Shown: positions 1 to 12,987, numbered from the stretch's first letter. The stretch: DNA of 64,000 bases from Panopea generosa (GCA_029582155.1 CM055902.1:13112041-13176040); one strand, 5' to 3'. Notes: generated from the sequence alone by a model not told the origin. Program-made: numbers and translations.

Positions 1-576
1 ATTATAGTTTCCATTTTAAGAATGGTAACAGAATGAACCGACAATTTAGTTTATTTTACCAATTAAGACGTTTCAAAAATAGTTTAGATTGTTTTTAAAA
101 TTTATAGACTTCTGCTCCAAAACGTCATTAGAGTAAACTGAAATGAGGTCATAGTATACGTCAGCCACCTACATTTTGACACGAAAGCTTACTGTAATTG
201 TCAACAGTTTCAAAATACAAGATATATCTTAAGGAAGAGAAGACCCTTGGGTAAAATGAAATATGATATTCGGATGCTGCAAATATAAGTAAAACCTCGT
301 TGTTCAATTTATATTTACATCAGTATTCATAGTATTATATCATTGTGTATTCTATCTGAAATTGCGCTTAAAGTTGTATGTACAACAGATCACTCCAATA
401 GTAATACCTCAAATACCACGTTAATATGATAAATATCGATATAATTTAAATTTTGATCACATGTTATTATGAAATAAAGCGTCCATATAGCCTGTTGTTG
501 CTGATGTTTGGTCTTAAACGTTTTTACATATTAAGCAATTGTCCACATTTGGTGCGTGTTTTTTTTAAATTATTCC

Positions 577-740
577 AAACGGGTTGGCAGTGCAGTGGAT
601 AGAGCGTTGGCATACTGGCGCCAAAGATCGTGGATTTGATCCAAGTTTCGACTCTATGACCTCTCATAGGCAACACTCAGTACCGGTTCTTTCAAGAAAC
701 GGACTTAATATCTATTTATATATGTTCTTAACTATAGGAT
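577..740 (+). mobile_element. tRNA-derived SINE (type 1), inside copy A
   Basis: The head resembles a tRNA gene, with an A-box-like 'agtggatagagcg' and a degenerate B-box-like 'gtggatttgatcc'. A body containing 'ctctcataggcaacactca' and 'ggttctttc' follows. It matches 19223-19382 closely and, less well, the minus-strand copies at 31362-31530 and 47825-48022. The B box has lost the usual GGTTCGA core, so this copy is decayed. The 90-residue open frame starting at 584 lies in the SINE and its flank and should not be called a gene. Confidence 0.85.
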
Positions 741-3536
741 TATCTCCTGATCCGTTACGTAATGTCCATCTGAGTTCCCGATTAACTTTTTTCACCTTTT
801 TATATACTTATTATAAATTTTGCCTTGTTCACGTTAAATGCCATGCCATACAGTAATGTTTTAAATTATTTAAAGAATCTTGTAAGCCCTCTTTTGATAA
901 AGAATACAGCACAGTGTCGTTAACAAATTAAATCTGCTCCATAGAAATTTCAGCATCTAGACTGCGTTGTAAATGATGCTTAATATCGTTTCGTTTAGAA
1001 AATGGACAAAATATGATGTTCCCTTGTTACATTTTTTTTCACTTTTTAAAATGTCGGATAAAGAATTCAAATGCTAAACACACAGTTTTACCTCATTTAG
1101 CATTTATCAGATTAATGTGAACACTTTACCATTTATATCAGATATAAAAACTAGTCTGTTCAATCCATTCATCAGAATTTGTTTATGCCTACAAAATAAT
1201 TACTTTGATATAAATCTGTGAATTCAGGATGTGCATAGCATCCATCGAGTCATAATTGGATTTCAACCCGAACCATGCGTCCGTCGATATGTCATTTTTA
1301 TATGGATTATGTTTTTAATTTATTATATATTACAGCAGTAAACAATTTAGTCATAACTCTTACATTACAAGGAATCCTTGATGTCTCCTCATTTACAAGT
1401 TATAATTTCAGTTGAACAATGAAACATTTCCTTTAAATTATTCCATTATAATATTATGAAACGGACAGTGTTTAGTGTCACTTTAACGTTTGATGTTGCA
1501 ATTATTATTTGTGCAGTAATCAGCCGAGACTTTTGCATACTGTTACATGTCGTTAAATGACATACTTTCATAATTTTAACACATCCCTCATGTTTATGTT
1601 TTTTTCAAGTGTAAAGTTAGATTGTTATAAATAGTATAGAATTGGCCTTTCGGTATATGGTAGCTGCTCGGAAAAGATTTTGTTGTTGAAATAGTTGTCA
1701 GTACTCACGATTACCTCTACGTCTTATTTCATAAATGAAATAAATCCATTTTTTTTGTTCGATACATTTTCAACGATAGTATATAGTATTTTATATAGAC
1801 GATTTGATTGCGTATATATACCTCTGACTTCTAGTTTCGTTTCATCGTCTTTATTTATATTATACTAACCAATAGCTTTTTAATCACATTTCTGTTTGCC
1901 TCTACCAGTATACTATTGAGGTCTCACTACATAGTTAAATGGTGTTCCTTGTTCTAAATAAAAAAAGGTTCAGGATTTCCAAGGTAAAAAAGGTTATATA
2001 TAAAACGAAGTATGTTTTTGCATAACAAAAATGTATCTGAACACAATAACCGGTTGGTTGACAAGCTTGTTTATGTTTCGAAGAAACTGCAGTGACATCC
2101 ATCATTTATGAAAAAAAAGTCTTCAAATGCTCATCAATACATCAATTTGTATAAATCCTATAAAAGTCACTATTTAGCACCTGCGATGTCGTATTCCAGT
2201 ATGCTATGCGATGTTTACTTACTAAACTGCAGCAAAAGACCACAGCTCCTATGAACCATTTTGAACATATTTCCAAACAAAAAACATTCATGAACTTTTT
2301 ATTAAGTGGAAGAATCATGTAACCGTGACAAAAAGGGAAGCAGCTGTTTAGTGAGACATTAATAAGTATTTACCATTCATCGTTACATTTTTCTCAAACT
2401 ATTTCTCCTTTGAACTAAGATAATCGTCAAATTTATCAACTACTACATTCGTGTACTTGTCTCGGCTTATGTCGTCTGTCATTTTCTTCTCCAGATTACG
2501 AATGTCGGAATAACGTCAACTACATTTTTTATTCACTGATGTTTTCACTTACAATTTTGTTTTGCATAACATAGTTTCATTTCAATTTTTGTCATTATGG
2601 TTAATGTTACGGATATCGTACATGATTTGAATTATTTCAATTTGCCTGAACATATCAACATATCAATGTGACGGCGAACAAAGCAATCTTTAATATACTC
2701 AATTAGGACAACACACGAACGTCTTGCTTTATATATGCTGAAAGATTCTGTAGGAGTTAATTTGGTATATCAATATTTTAGTTTTTATTTGTTAAACTTT
2801 CAGATAACACTATCACACATGATTACTTAATACATTCACAGATGATTGTTCGGATATGGATAGTCATTCTACATTCCAAGTAATGTTATGCAATCGAAAA
2901 ATTGTTTATATGTAATGATATTTTAAATAAGTATTTTTCTTAAGAAATCACTGAAAATATTTCAGTTTGGACTGTTCATTGTTTAAGCACAAACTGAACA
3001 TAAAAAAATATATTAATGTTGCTATTACCATTACGGCATGTATTTTATTGCTAAAGGAAATTATTTAAAAAAAATATTTTTATTCACTTTAAGATAATGT
3101 AAAACGGCGTCATCATAAATAACGCCTTCTGACTTTTCATTAATATATCATATCCGTGGATCAGCATCATAATAACACACATTTCCTACCTTGTGGAAGT
3201 GTTCGTGTTTAATGGATACAACTCGTACAAATCAGACAATCCAAGCACAAAGATGTCATTAACCATAACGACAGGCGGCTCGCATTGATCACACTTTGTA
3301 ATAATTACCCGGAATGTGACGAGTATGATTTAGAATTATAAAGGATAAGTAGTTAAATACATCGAATTGTGAAGATAATTGAGAAGGGAATGTAATTATG
3401 CTTCTATTTCAATGATAATTTCGACTTAATTTCGAGTATCGAAGTATTTATAAAGACATGCATATTGATATGAGTTCTTATAATGTTGATAATGTGTTCG
3501 AATGTGTGCAGGCGTACGAATGTGCGCATGTTTGTA

Positions 3537-3537
<1 letters not shown>

Positions 3538-3576
<39 letters not shown>
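3538..3576. repeat. (TA)n microsatellite
   Basis: About 19 TA units. It lies in copy A next to a region that in copies B (near 21520) and D (near 28800) is a GT/CA- and GCAT-rich stretch without the TA expansion, so the expansion appears private to copy A. Confidence 0.97.
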
Positions 3577-3578
<2 letters not shown>

Positions 3579-4400
3579 TTAATATGTGTTATATACATTT
3601 ATTTGTATGGTATTTCAATATAATATAATGATGAGTCGTGGACATCAATAACATCAATAACAGTAACTGTTGTTCTTTTCCGTTCATCTTCTTTTGCTTT
3701 TTTTCCGTTTTCTTCATTTTGTTCACGTTAACAGAAAAAAACACGATAACGTTTGTTTAATTTCAATTTCAATTTTAGCAGTTTCCTTGCACAAAGATAA
3801 AAGTAAATCACAAATATTTCACTACGTTTATTTGAAATTAAGATAATTGGTATATTCATTAACAAGTATTATACGTCCAAGCACTAAAAATACTTTGGTG
3901 AGTTATATTGGACCGTTTAACATCTCATTTGTGCATCGACTGGGATCAGCTGATGCTAGACATGCTTTTATTCATCAACTTGTTCTATTTGAAAATCTTG
4001 AAATAGAACGAAAAACGACATAATCGTACGTCATATAATGGAATATATTGATTACAAGACAATGTATCATTAGTAATGTCATGTAATCAACATTGGTGGC
4101 AGCTTAAATATAGTAAAAAGCTGTTAGATTGCAGCTTTAAGGTTTCTATAGTTAATGTAAGACAATCAGATAGTAAAACAGGCCAGAACTAGTTTGCTTG
4201 ACTATGCAAATATAGCTTCAAGTTATATGTTGTTGCTTTTTACAACATGAAATGCAGAGCGGCGAATGAAACTAAATTACAAAAATCTTTTCTTCAATAC
4301 AAGTTATTAACATTGTTTAGGTTTTATATTATTTAGTTCTAGTTTGTTTACACTTTCCTTTAGTACTATCAGTTTCTTATGTCAAGCTTTTCGTTTCTTT

Positions 4401-4418
4401 AAGTTAAGTTAAGTTAAG
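4401..4418. repeat. AAGTT pentanucleotide repeat
   Basis: About 3.6 perfect units, within copy A. Confidence 0.9.
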
Positions 4419-5345
4419 AAGTTATGTGGTGATATATAAAACACTTTTAACTGTGAATTGATATAGATTATCATTTTACTAGTATACTACTATCATAATT
4501 ATCATTGTTTATTTATTTATTTCAGACAGAGACATTGAGAATAAATCAATGTTAAAAGAATGCATGAAAATTGTTTTTGAAATGTGCAGATGATTTTCAA
4601 GATGGTTAATATTGTCATATAATACAATGTGTTAAGTCATGATGCTTTACTCATTGTTCCTCTCGTGAAATGAAACATGTTTAAATTGATAAACGAGTCA
4701 GTGACCATGACTAAAAACACTTATTACACGGGAGTACCATTGTTTGATTAATTGATTCTTGCTATAAATGCCACAATGTGTCTTCCAGATATACTGCCGC
4801 ATATGACGTTAAAATTCATATTTATCCGTTTATATGTAAAATTAATTGAAAATGTAGGACCTGCAACTGAAATATGTCAGTAGTAAATTCCTTGAACAAA
4901 GACAAAAACACCATTTTGTAAATTATAAAAAAAAATACAAAGGGATGGGAAGAATAAGGGAAAATATTTTTTTAAGTAACAAAAAGTAAATATACATTTC
5001 GATATTGTTCTGAAAATATTGTCTTGTGTCTAGTGTTTTTATTTTTACCGATTTTAATGCGTTCATGCAACTGGGGGAAAATAAGTCCGTTTGTCCACCT
5101 ACTGTTTCCTTAGTTAAAGTTCGACCAAGACCGGTAAATGTTTATAAAATATAATCCATTTTATCATCGTTAAACGTTCAATGCTAATATGGTTGTGCAT
5201 TTCGTTTTAATTTTAACCACATACATTGATCGAAATTCACCAATAAACACCAATGAACTTGATGGCTTTTTAATTACTATTATGAATGCTGTTTTAATGA
5301 CTTATATTACTTCATTTAAATTTGTGAATAATTACTAAGAAAAAA

Positions 5346-7395
5346 TTTAATATGAACTTAATAATAATAATGGTAAGAGACTGGTAGATGTTGTAAACTT
5401 AAAACTAGTACTATATGTTATACTTTATAATATAATTATCCTTAGAATTAGTGCTATGTTCACATTACACAAAAAGTCCAATGAACATTTGAAAAAACAA
5501 CAACCGAAATATCACTCAGTGAGTGTAGTTTAGGCAAACCAATAATAAAACATAACTGGTTGTATATTTGGTGCGACTTGATATAGGAACTTAGTATCCG
5601 TTGATATCTTAAACATATTTGTTTTAAATTTTTATGTTTCGTTTAAATGAATATTAAATTTACCTGGTTACATATTAACACCATATTGTATGAGCATGTT
5701 TCAAATCACAGAAATATATACATGTAAGATAGTAAAACTATGATAAACAGAATTTATTGTCAAATCATTATGTACATGGACATTGTTTATCTCAATTCTG
5801 TTGTGTTTGAAGCCTTTATTTGCTTTTATTGTTATGATATAAAGTTTTATAATGACTTATTACACTTAACACACGAACTGATAAATGTTTCTTTTAGTTG
5901 TTATGTTAGTGGTTAATTTATCGAACATTTTAAGTGTAATTAATTATTCTAACCATGGAATATGATGTGTTACAAGTTTTCGATCACTTAAGAATCGCTG
6001 TTAAGTATTTCAATTCAAAAGGCAGTCGATACTAAATATTTGTATAAGGTTTAAATAACTACAAAATAACAATATTTACCAAAAAATAGCAAATACATGC
6101 CCATTAACTTAACGTTAGATCACGGTGACCAAATATATGTCCAACCAAATGGCGGCACCTGATTTTGATCACATGACTGCATGACGCAATTTGTATACTA
6201 AAATGACATATAAGGCTGAAGAAGTACACCTAAATGAGAGCAAATAAAACTGCACTTACCTTTCACATGAGTAAATAAATATTTCTTAATGGCTTTATTC
6301 AATAACAATATCAATTCACTTAACAGCATGAGTGTTTTAATTTTTCTGACTTTAGTTTTTTAAAAAAATATCATAGTAACCAAATAAAACACTTAAATAT
6401 ATATAAGTATATATATATATTATTTTTTACTTTATTCATGCATTTTTATATGATTTCCACCTCTCCTTATCCACTGATCATATTAAACCTATTCAACTTT
6501 TTACTTATTTTTACTCTACATTTAACATGTGGTTCTTTGATAATTTTGAATTCATTTTTTAAAAAAAAACTCTATAAGAAGATTACTCATCTGGAACATC
6601 TGTAAGTTCTGCCACGCGTAAGTGAAATCTTTTTATAACTTCGACCTTGACCTGCATTATAAGTTATCAGCAGACATGTTTGAATTAATATTTGTAAACA
6701 AACCTAGCGTTTGTCGAGGTTTTATTTAAACTGAAAAATGGACATAGTGGGAAACACATTTTTCAGGTCTGTATCATAAACTGACTTTCTTACTTGTATT
6801 GGAAGCATTATTTTTTATAATTTTCATTGCCTCACTTAAGTAACTGAATTTATCGCATAAATTTCAGAAATTTACCAACGGGATTCCCTTTACTGAATAC
6901 AGTAACTGACAAGTATGTCCAAATTTAAACAATCGGTTGCCAATATATGAATGATTACTTAAAATTATATAACTTCGACGGACAAGAAAATAGTCCCAGA
7001 AATGTTTTTGTATGCTATGTTTATATTTAAATGTGCAATGCAAACGCTGTAACTTGACCACTGTGAATAAAAAACAACAAGTTAAGTATTTTCAGTTTAG
7101 CTGTTTGTTATTTCTCAGCACCTTGGATAAAAAATCCATCAAACAATACAATACAATTTCGTAAATAAAGGCCTCCGGCCCAAAAATACATATCATTATT
7201 TACAAACATTTAGAAGTGTCAAAGTATAAAATGAAATATGGCATACAATTTATGTGGAAATATTTTACAATAGTCTTTTTTATTATAATTGTGATTCATT
7301 TCGTCCAAAATAAATTTGATATATGCTTCCTAAGTTTGAAGATGTCATTTAGTTGTGGTAGCTGATAAAAAATAAGTTATTTTCACCGGAATACC
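5346..7395. other. AT-rich stretch, no gene recognised
   Basis: No coding feature is seen. The patch at about 5490-5560 ('gaaatatcactcagtgag...ataactgg') resembles 16158-16210, so family 1 or a neighbouring repeat may extend here. A GGCCTCCGGCC palindrome at about 7168-7181 follows 'caatacaatacaattt'; it may be the end of a repeat, but I cannot name it. Confidence 0.5.
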
Positions 7396-7830
7396 ACGAC
7401 TGTAAACATTGTAGTTTCAGATCCGCATATTAATTGCATATGAATACAGAATTAGCTATTGTCTTTTATGATCAAACAGAGCATATATATTGATGTAAAA
7501 CAATTTATAAAAAATATATTGTTATTCATGCTATCGTTGTCAATAATATAAAACGGCGTCATTGCCTATTATCATTGACGATTGTCCGTGAATGCATCAT
7601 AATTCAGGATCACCATCATAATCACAGGTATTTCCTGTCTCATGAATTTGATAGGCATGACTTGATAAACTCGTGCAAATTAATAATCCTTCACAAAACG
7701 TAGCCATTAAACCTAAGTACATGTGAAGCACTGGTCACGTTTTGTATCAGTTACCAAGGAATACGACAACACTAAGTTAGACAAAAAAGAAAAATAACTG
7801 CTGAGAAAGACACATCATATAGCGATAGGA
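7396..7830 (+). repeat. Family 1 fragment (copy E)
   Basis: It contains the AAAACGGCGTCAT box at 7550-7562, 'aggatcaccatcataatcacaggtatttcctg' and neighbouring blocks in the same order as 3101-3360 in copy A and 21126-21400 in copy B. It is more diverged than A is from B. Homology fades towards both ends. Confidence 0.7.
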
Positions 7831-7894
7831 ACTGAGAAGAGAAAAAAAATGATTGTTATACTCTTTACTTATTTAGGTGTAGTATTGTAACATA

Positions 7895-8092
7895 AACTGA
7901 ACGGAAAAACTAACCCGCCAATTTTGTATTGCATAATATTTTGGTCAAAAATTTGATTAGCATAAAGACATCAACATACAATTATGTATTATGTCGAAAT
8001 GTTCTTTCTTATTAAAGTCCACATTTCAAGTTAATGCATAAAATGTCATGCATATAAAATGTCAGGTGGCGGGTTAGCTGTTCCGTTCAGTA
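7895..8092. mobile_element. MITE, TA-flanked, 198 bp (copy I)
   Basis: The left end reads 'actgaacggaaaaactaacc' and continues 'cgcca'; the right end, reverse-complemented, reads 'actgaacggaacagctaacc' and continues 'cgcca'. The inverted repeats are about 25 bp long with only two or so mismatches. The dinucleotide TA flanks both sides (7893-7894 and 8093-8094), as expected for a Tc1/mariner-type target duplication. The interior is AT-rich and non-coding. A second member is at 48042-48278, which shows this is a mobile family and not a chance hairpin. Confidence 0.88.
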
Positions 8093-8290
8093 TAAATGGT
8101 ACACGTTAACAGAAAAAACTTTCTGTAAATACAATTGGAATGTTTTCAACACATTTATACATACAGCTAAGATATTTAACGACAGTCACGATTATTTTAA
8201 ATTAAGGTAACGTTTGATAAACATTGATCGAAAATAGACTGTGACAAAGTCGGTGCTACGAGGCGTTAGGGAGTATTACTCCTGCATTTC

Positions 8291-8475
8291 AGAATTATAG
8301 ACGCACAACATTAACAGCTTTCTGGAACCGCATAATTAAAGACGCACAGCTTAAACAGATCTCTGGTACCACATTATTATAGACGCACAGCTTAGCCAGA
8401 TATCTGTACTACAGAATTATAGACGCATAACATTGACAGCTCTCTGGTACCAAATAATCATAAATGCAAAATATT
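8291..8475. repeat. 41-bp tandem repeat, about 4.5 units
   Basis: Unit starts near 8291, 8332, 8373, 8413 and 8454. The shared core is 'attatagacgcaca' followed by 'cagctctctggtacc'. Units differ by several substitutions. No coding content is seen. Confidence 0.9.
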
Positions 8476-8973
8476 TTAAGCACTGTAGCACAACATAACT
8501 ATAACTACGTCAGCATTCCTTTAGCACAAACGAGCCATAGAAAATAAGCAAATAGTTTTTGTCGCTTTGGCATGAAATATTTATATTTATAAAGCATTGT
8601 GATAACTCTAACACAGCCCACACATGCGCATATTTAATTACGCCTGGTGAACCGACACTGTTGTTTTACTTTGGCTGAGTTCTCTTCTTCCAATAGATCG
8701 TAGATCAGATTATTAGTAAACTATTTCTTCTTGTTTGAAATAGTTTCATGTTTCACCGAAGCGCTAATAGCCCACGAGTGTATTGACTTGCGTCAGTAAA
8801 TGTTGAAGTATATTTAAGTATTTTTATTCAGTTAGATGTTGCGCCATTTGGAAAATCTTTAAATTTTCTTTGGAAACGTTTGAAAAGGCAACAGTCTTTC
8901 ATGTTAAAAACATTATTTTTCTTGCATTGTAATGGAAAATATCGATTGTAAGGAACTGTTCCTTTATTGTGTT

Positions 8974-9035
8974 TGTTTTGTCATTTACACTGTTTTGTCA
9001 TTTACACTGTTTTGTGTTTTACACTGTTTTGCTTT
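8974..9035. repeat. 17-bp tandem repeat, about 3.5 units
   Basis: Units of 'tgttttgtcatttacac' start at 8974, 8991 and 9008, with a partial fourth at 9025. The third unit has a short substitution tract. Confidence 0.92.
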
Positions 9036-9240
9036 TGCGGGAAATCGTTATATATATAAAGAATTGGTTCAGCGTTCATGACAACTGTAGGATATGGCTT
9101 TCAAATATGAAAGCATCACAACTGGATGAAGTTAAATTAAACCAATAAACAGTCACATTAAACAGCGTGAAATATAAACAGGCGTATAATGCTTCAAGGT
9201 GGCGTAGATAGTAAAAATAATGTTAAACATATAATGATAT

Positions 9241-9284
9241 CCGCCCGTCCGTCCGTCCGTCCGTCCGTCCGTTCGTCCGTCCGT
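9241..9284. repeat. CCGT tetranucleotide array
   Basis: About ten units of CCGT with one T substitution, GC-rich against an AT-rich background. It lies 250 bp upstream of the 30-bp minisatellite. Confidence 0.96.
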
Positions 9285-9540
9285 ATATATTAAAGGGGAT
9301 ATTTTCTCTACCAATGAATATACGTAATGACAATTGAATACTATATTCAGTATAATAGTTTCAGATTAGATGTATATTAACGGTTGTAAAGTTTAACCTC
9401 ACTATACTTGATTATAGTTATACAGGTTATGAAAGGTCAGAAGGGGACAACAGTTAGATTTGCATACATGTTCCTGCCTACCCCTTAATGATAAAATATT
9501 TATGGAACTTTCAGATAAAAAAAGACAAGATATTTTTCAG

Positions 9541-12120
9541 ATTGAGCGCACCGTTTATCTTCAAACTATCAAATGATGGCGCGTTCATCTCCGAACTACA
9601 CAATAATGAGGTGTTCATCTTCAAACTATCAAATTATGAGGTGTTCATCTTCAAACTATCAAATAATGAAGTGTTCATCTTCAAACTAGCAAATGATGAG
9701 GTGTTCATCTCAACACTATCAAATGATGGGGTTTTCATCTACAAACCATCAAATGATGAGGCGTTCATCTGCAAGTATCAAATAATGAGGCGTTCATCTT
9801 CAAACTATCAAATGATAAGATGTCCATCTCCAAACTATCGAATAATGAGGTGTTCATCTCCAAAATATCAAATGATGAGGTGTTCATCTCCAAACTATCA
9901 AATGATGAGGTGTTCATCTACATAATATCAAATGATGAGGCGTTCATCTCCAAGCTACAATTAATGAGGTGTTCATCTCCAAAATATCAAATGATGAGGC
10001 ATTCATCTACAAACTATCAAATAATGAGGTGTTCATCTCCTAACTGTCAAATGATGAGGCGTTCATCTACAAAATATCAACTGATGAGGTGTTCATCTCC
10101 AAACTATCAAATGATTGGGCATTCATCTCCAAACTATCAAATGATGAGGTATTCATCTCCAAACTATCAAATGATGAGGCATTCATCTTCAAATTATCAA
10201 ATGATGAGGTATTAATCTCCAAACTATCAAATGACGAGGCATTTATCTTCAAACTATCAAATGACGACGTATTTATCTCCTTACTATCAAAATATAAGGC
10301 ATTCATCTCTTAACTATCAAATGATGAGGTGTTCATCTTTAACTATCAAAGGATGGGGCGATTATCTCCAAACTATCAAATAATGAGGTGTTCATCTTCA
10401 AACAAGCAAATGATGAGGTGTTCATCTCCATATTATCAAATGATGAGGTGTTCATTTTAAAACTATCAAATGAGCAGATGTTCATCTACAAACTATGGAA
10501 TGATGAGGCGTTCATCTACAATCTATCAAATGACGAGGCGTTCATCCCCAAACTATCAAATAATGAGGTGTTCATATTCTTACTATCAAATAATGAGACG
10601 TTCATCTACAAACTATCAAATGATGAGGTGTTCATCTCCAAACTATCAAATGATGGGGCATTCATCTCCAAACTATCAAATGATGAGGTGTTCATTTCCA
10701 AACTATCAAATGATGAGGAATTCATCTCCAAATTATCAAATGATGAGGTATTCATCTCCAAACTATCAACTGATGAGGCATTCATCTCCAAACTATCAAA
10801 TGATGAGGTATTAATCTCCTTACTATCAATTGTTGAGGTGTTCATCTCCAAACTATCAAATAAGGGGGTGTTTATCTCCAAACTATCGAATGGTGAGGTG
10901 TTCATCTACAAACTAGCAGATAATGAGGTGTTCATCTCCTAACTTAAAAATGATGAGGTGTTCATCTCCAAACTATCAAATAAGGGGGTGTTCATCTCCA
11001 AACTATCGAATGATGAGGTGTTCATCTACAAACTATCAAATAATGAGATGTTCATCTCCTAACTATCAAATGATGAGACGCTCATCTACAAACTATCAAA
11101 TGATGAGGTGTTCATCTCCAAACTATCAAATGATGGGGCATTCATCACCAAACTATCAAATGGTGAGGTGTTCATTTCCTTACTATCAAATGATGAGGTA
11201 TTCATCTCCAAACTATCAAATGATGAGGCATTCATCTCCAAATTATCAAATGATGAGGTATTCATTTCCAAACTATCAAATGAAGCGACATTCATCTCCA
11301 AACTATCAAATGATGAGGTATTCATCTCCTTACTATCTAAAGATGAAGCATTCATCTCCAAATTATCAAATGATGAGGAATTCATCTCCAAACTATCAAC
11401 TGATGAGGCATTCATCTCCAAACTATCAAATGATGAGGTATTCATCTCCTTACTATCAAATGATGAGGTGTTCATCTCCGAACTATCAAATAAGGGGGTG
11501 TTTATCTCCAAACTATCGAATGATGAGGTGTTCATCTACAAACTAGCAGATAATGAGGTGTTCATCTCCTAACTTAAAAATGATGAGGTGTTCATCTCCA
11601 AACTATCAAATAAGGGGTGGGGGGGGGGGGTTATCTCCAAACTATCGAATGATGACCAGGTGTTCATCTACAAACTATCAAATAATGAGGCGTTCATCTC
11701 CTAACTATCAAATGCTGAGACGCTCATCTACAAACTATCAAATGATGAGGTGTTTATCTCCAAACTTTCAAATGATGGGGCATTCATCTCCAAACTATCA
11801 AATGATAAGGTGTTCATTTCCTTACTATCAAATGATGAGGTATTCATCTCCAAACTATCAAATGATGAGGCATTCATCTCCAAATTATCAAATGATGAGG
11901 TATTCATCTCCAAACTATCAAATGATGAGACATTCATCTCTAAACTATAAAATGATGAGGTATTCATCTCCTTACTATCTAAAGATGAAGCTTTCATCTC
12001 TTAACTATCAAATCATGAGGTATTTGTTTCCAAACTATCAAATGATGAGGCGTTCATCTCCAAACAATCAAATGATGAGGTATTCATCTCCAAACTATCA
12101 GATGATGAGGTATTTGTTCT
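9541..12120. repeat. 30-bp minisatellite, about 86 units, with 630-bp higher-order structure
   Basis: The consensus unit contains 'aactatcaaatgatgagg' followed by 'tgttcatctcca' and is almost always exactly 30 bp, so two plus-strand frames and one minus-strand frame stay open. The frames encode decapeptides of the form LSNDEVFISK, YQMMRCSSPN and DSLEMNTSSF. An open frame beginning in unique sequence at 9488 runs into the array, but frame breaks (near 9770 and elsewhere) and TAA inside variant units interrupt every frame. Variant units recur 630 bp apart (10861 and 11491: 'taagggggtg' followed by the same run of variants), a 21-unit higher-order duplication. I see no signal peptide or other coding context, so I call it non-coding, with transcription untested. 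Confidence 0.95.
11619..11630. repeat. G12 homopolymer inside the minisatellite
   Basis: The sister unit at 10861-10871 reads 'taagggggtgt'. Here the same position has run to twelve G, shifting the repeat phase. It could be a true slippage allele or an assembly error. Confidence 0.9.
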
Positions 12121-12177
12121 ATCATTTTAATTTCAGCAAATAAAAAACATGACATAGTTTGAAGAAAACAATATTTT

Positions 12178-12515
12178 GAAACTATTTAATAAATCGTCTT
12201 TTGCTACTGAATATAATACATCACTACATAAGTCTTACAGTACGGAATATGTCAGTATTGTATCATTTAAATAACATCAGACATTTCCATGTCTAAGAAG
12301 TGTCCTACGTTGTATTACGACCATTGCTAACAAGCAAGAGGCTTAGAACTGAAACTATTAAATCGGATTTTGCCACTGAATATTTCGTCCTATAACTTAC
12401 AGTACAATATATGTTTTGTCAGTATTGTGTCAGTTAAATAAGACAAGACATTTCAATAACTTAGACGTGTCCTTCGTTGTAATAAGATTTATAACAAACA
12501 CGAGATTTGGCACTC
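12178..12515. repeat. 173-bp tandem dimer
   Basis: Two diverged direct copies begin at 12178 and 12351 ('gaaactatt'). They share 'ttgctactgaata', 'cttacagta', 'gtcagtattgt' and 'gtgtccttcgttgta'-like blocks in the same order. The dimer sits directly downstream of the minisatellite. Confidence 0.8.
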
Positions 12516-12940
12516 GAGGGATCCAGCCAACACAATCGTACTTAATAAAAATGCATACTATTATTAATATTCAATTATAACAAGGACATAGTTTTGCATA
12601 AAAAAAATACAGACAAAGTGACTTAAGGGAATATCGCCTTTAAACAGTTAATTGACAATCTACCAGTTGTACTTTTAAAGCTAAATTTATCTTGAAAAAG
12701 TGGTATTTAAATGGCTAGTATGCAGCATACACTTTCCCAATTGTATTATATATGTTTGGCCATACAATGTACTGTGAACGTTTACCTATTGCATGTTTCG
12801 TTTCCTTAGGCGAGTAAATAACGAAAGTCGTTAGTTATTTTAGTTGGTTAAACCTATGAAATTGGCATTGCAACTTTAGCAGTGATTTATTTTAGAGAAC
12901 GGATGCATAAAAAATAATGAGAGAGATAAAAATGAGAAAA
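12516..12940. other. Unassigned AT-rich spacer
   Basis: I see no open frame of note, repeat or RNA feature between the dimer and the GA array. Confidence 0.6.

Positions 12941-12987
<47 letters not shown>
12941..12987. repeat. (GA)n microsatellite
   Basis: About 20 GA units after one interruption. The minus-strand frame rich in Leu-Ser across it is an artefact of the repeat. Confidence 0.97.

Larger units (their letters stand above)
190..5345 (+). repeat. Family 1 dispersed repeat, copy A (about 5 kb, non-coding)
   Basis: This stretch aligns by eye, collinearly and with many small gaps, to 18830-23440 (copy B) and, reverse-complemented and in part, to 28500-31625 (copy D). Anchor blocks include the SINE at 577-740, the patch near 1210-1300 ('gaattcaggatgt'), the 'ggtctcacta' patch near 1919, the block at 3095-3410 (containing AAAACGGCGTCAT and 'ttgtggaagtgttcgtg') and the end near 5345 ('gaataattactaaga'). 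No long open frame is shared by the copies, so the family is probably non-coding. It could be an old segmental duplication or a large non-autonomous transposon; I see no terminal repeats that decide this. Confidence 0.85.

Noticed and set aside
584..856. 90-codon open frame near the start
   Set aside because: It lies in a tRNA-derived SINE and its repeat flank; the same SINE recurs at three other places.
9488..9925. 145-codon repetitive protein gene
   Set aside because: Frame is lost after about ten units, later units contain TAA, and the open state follows from the 30-bp period. Left as a finding to test, not as a gene.
9541..12120. CRISPR array (30-bp repeats)
   Set aside because: Units are directly adjacent, with no unique spacers; the host is clearly eukaryotic and no cas genes are present.
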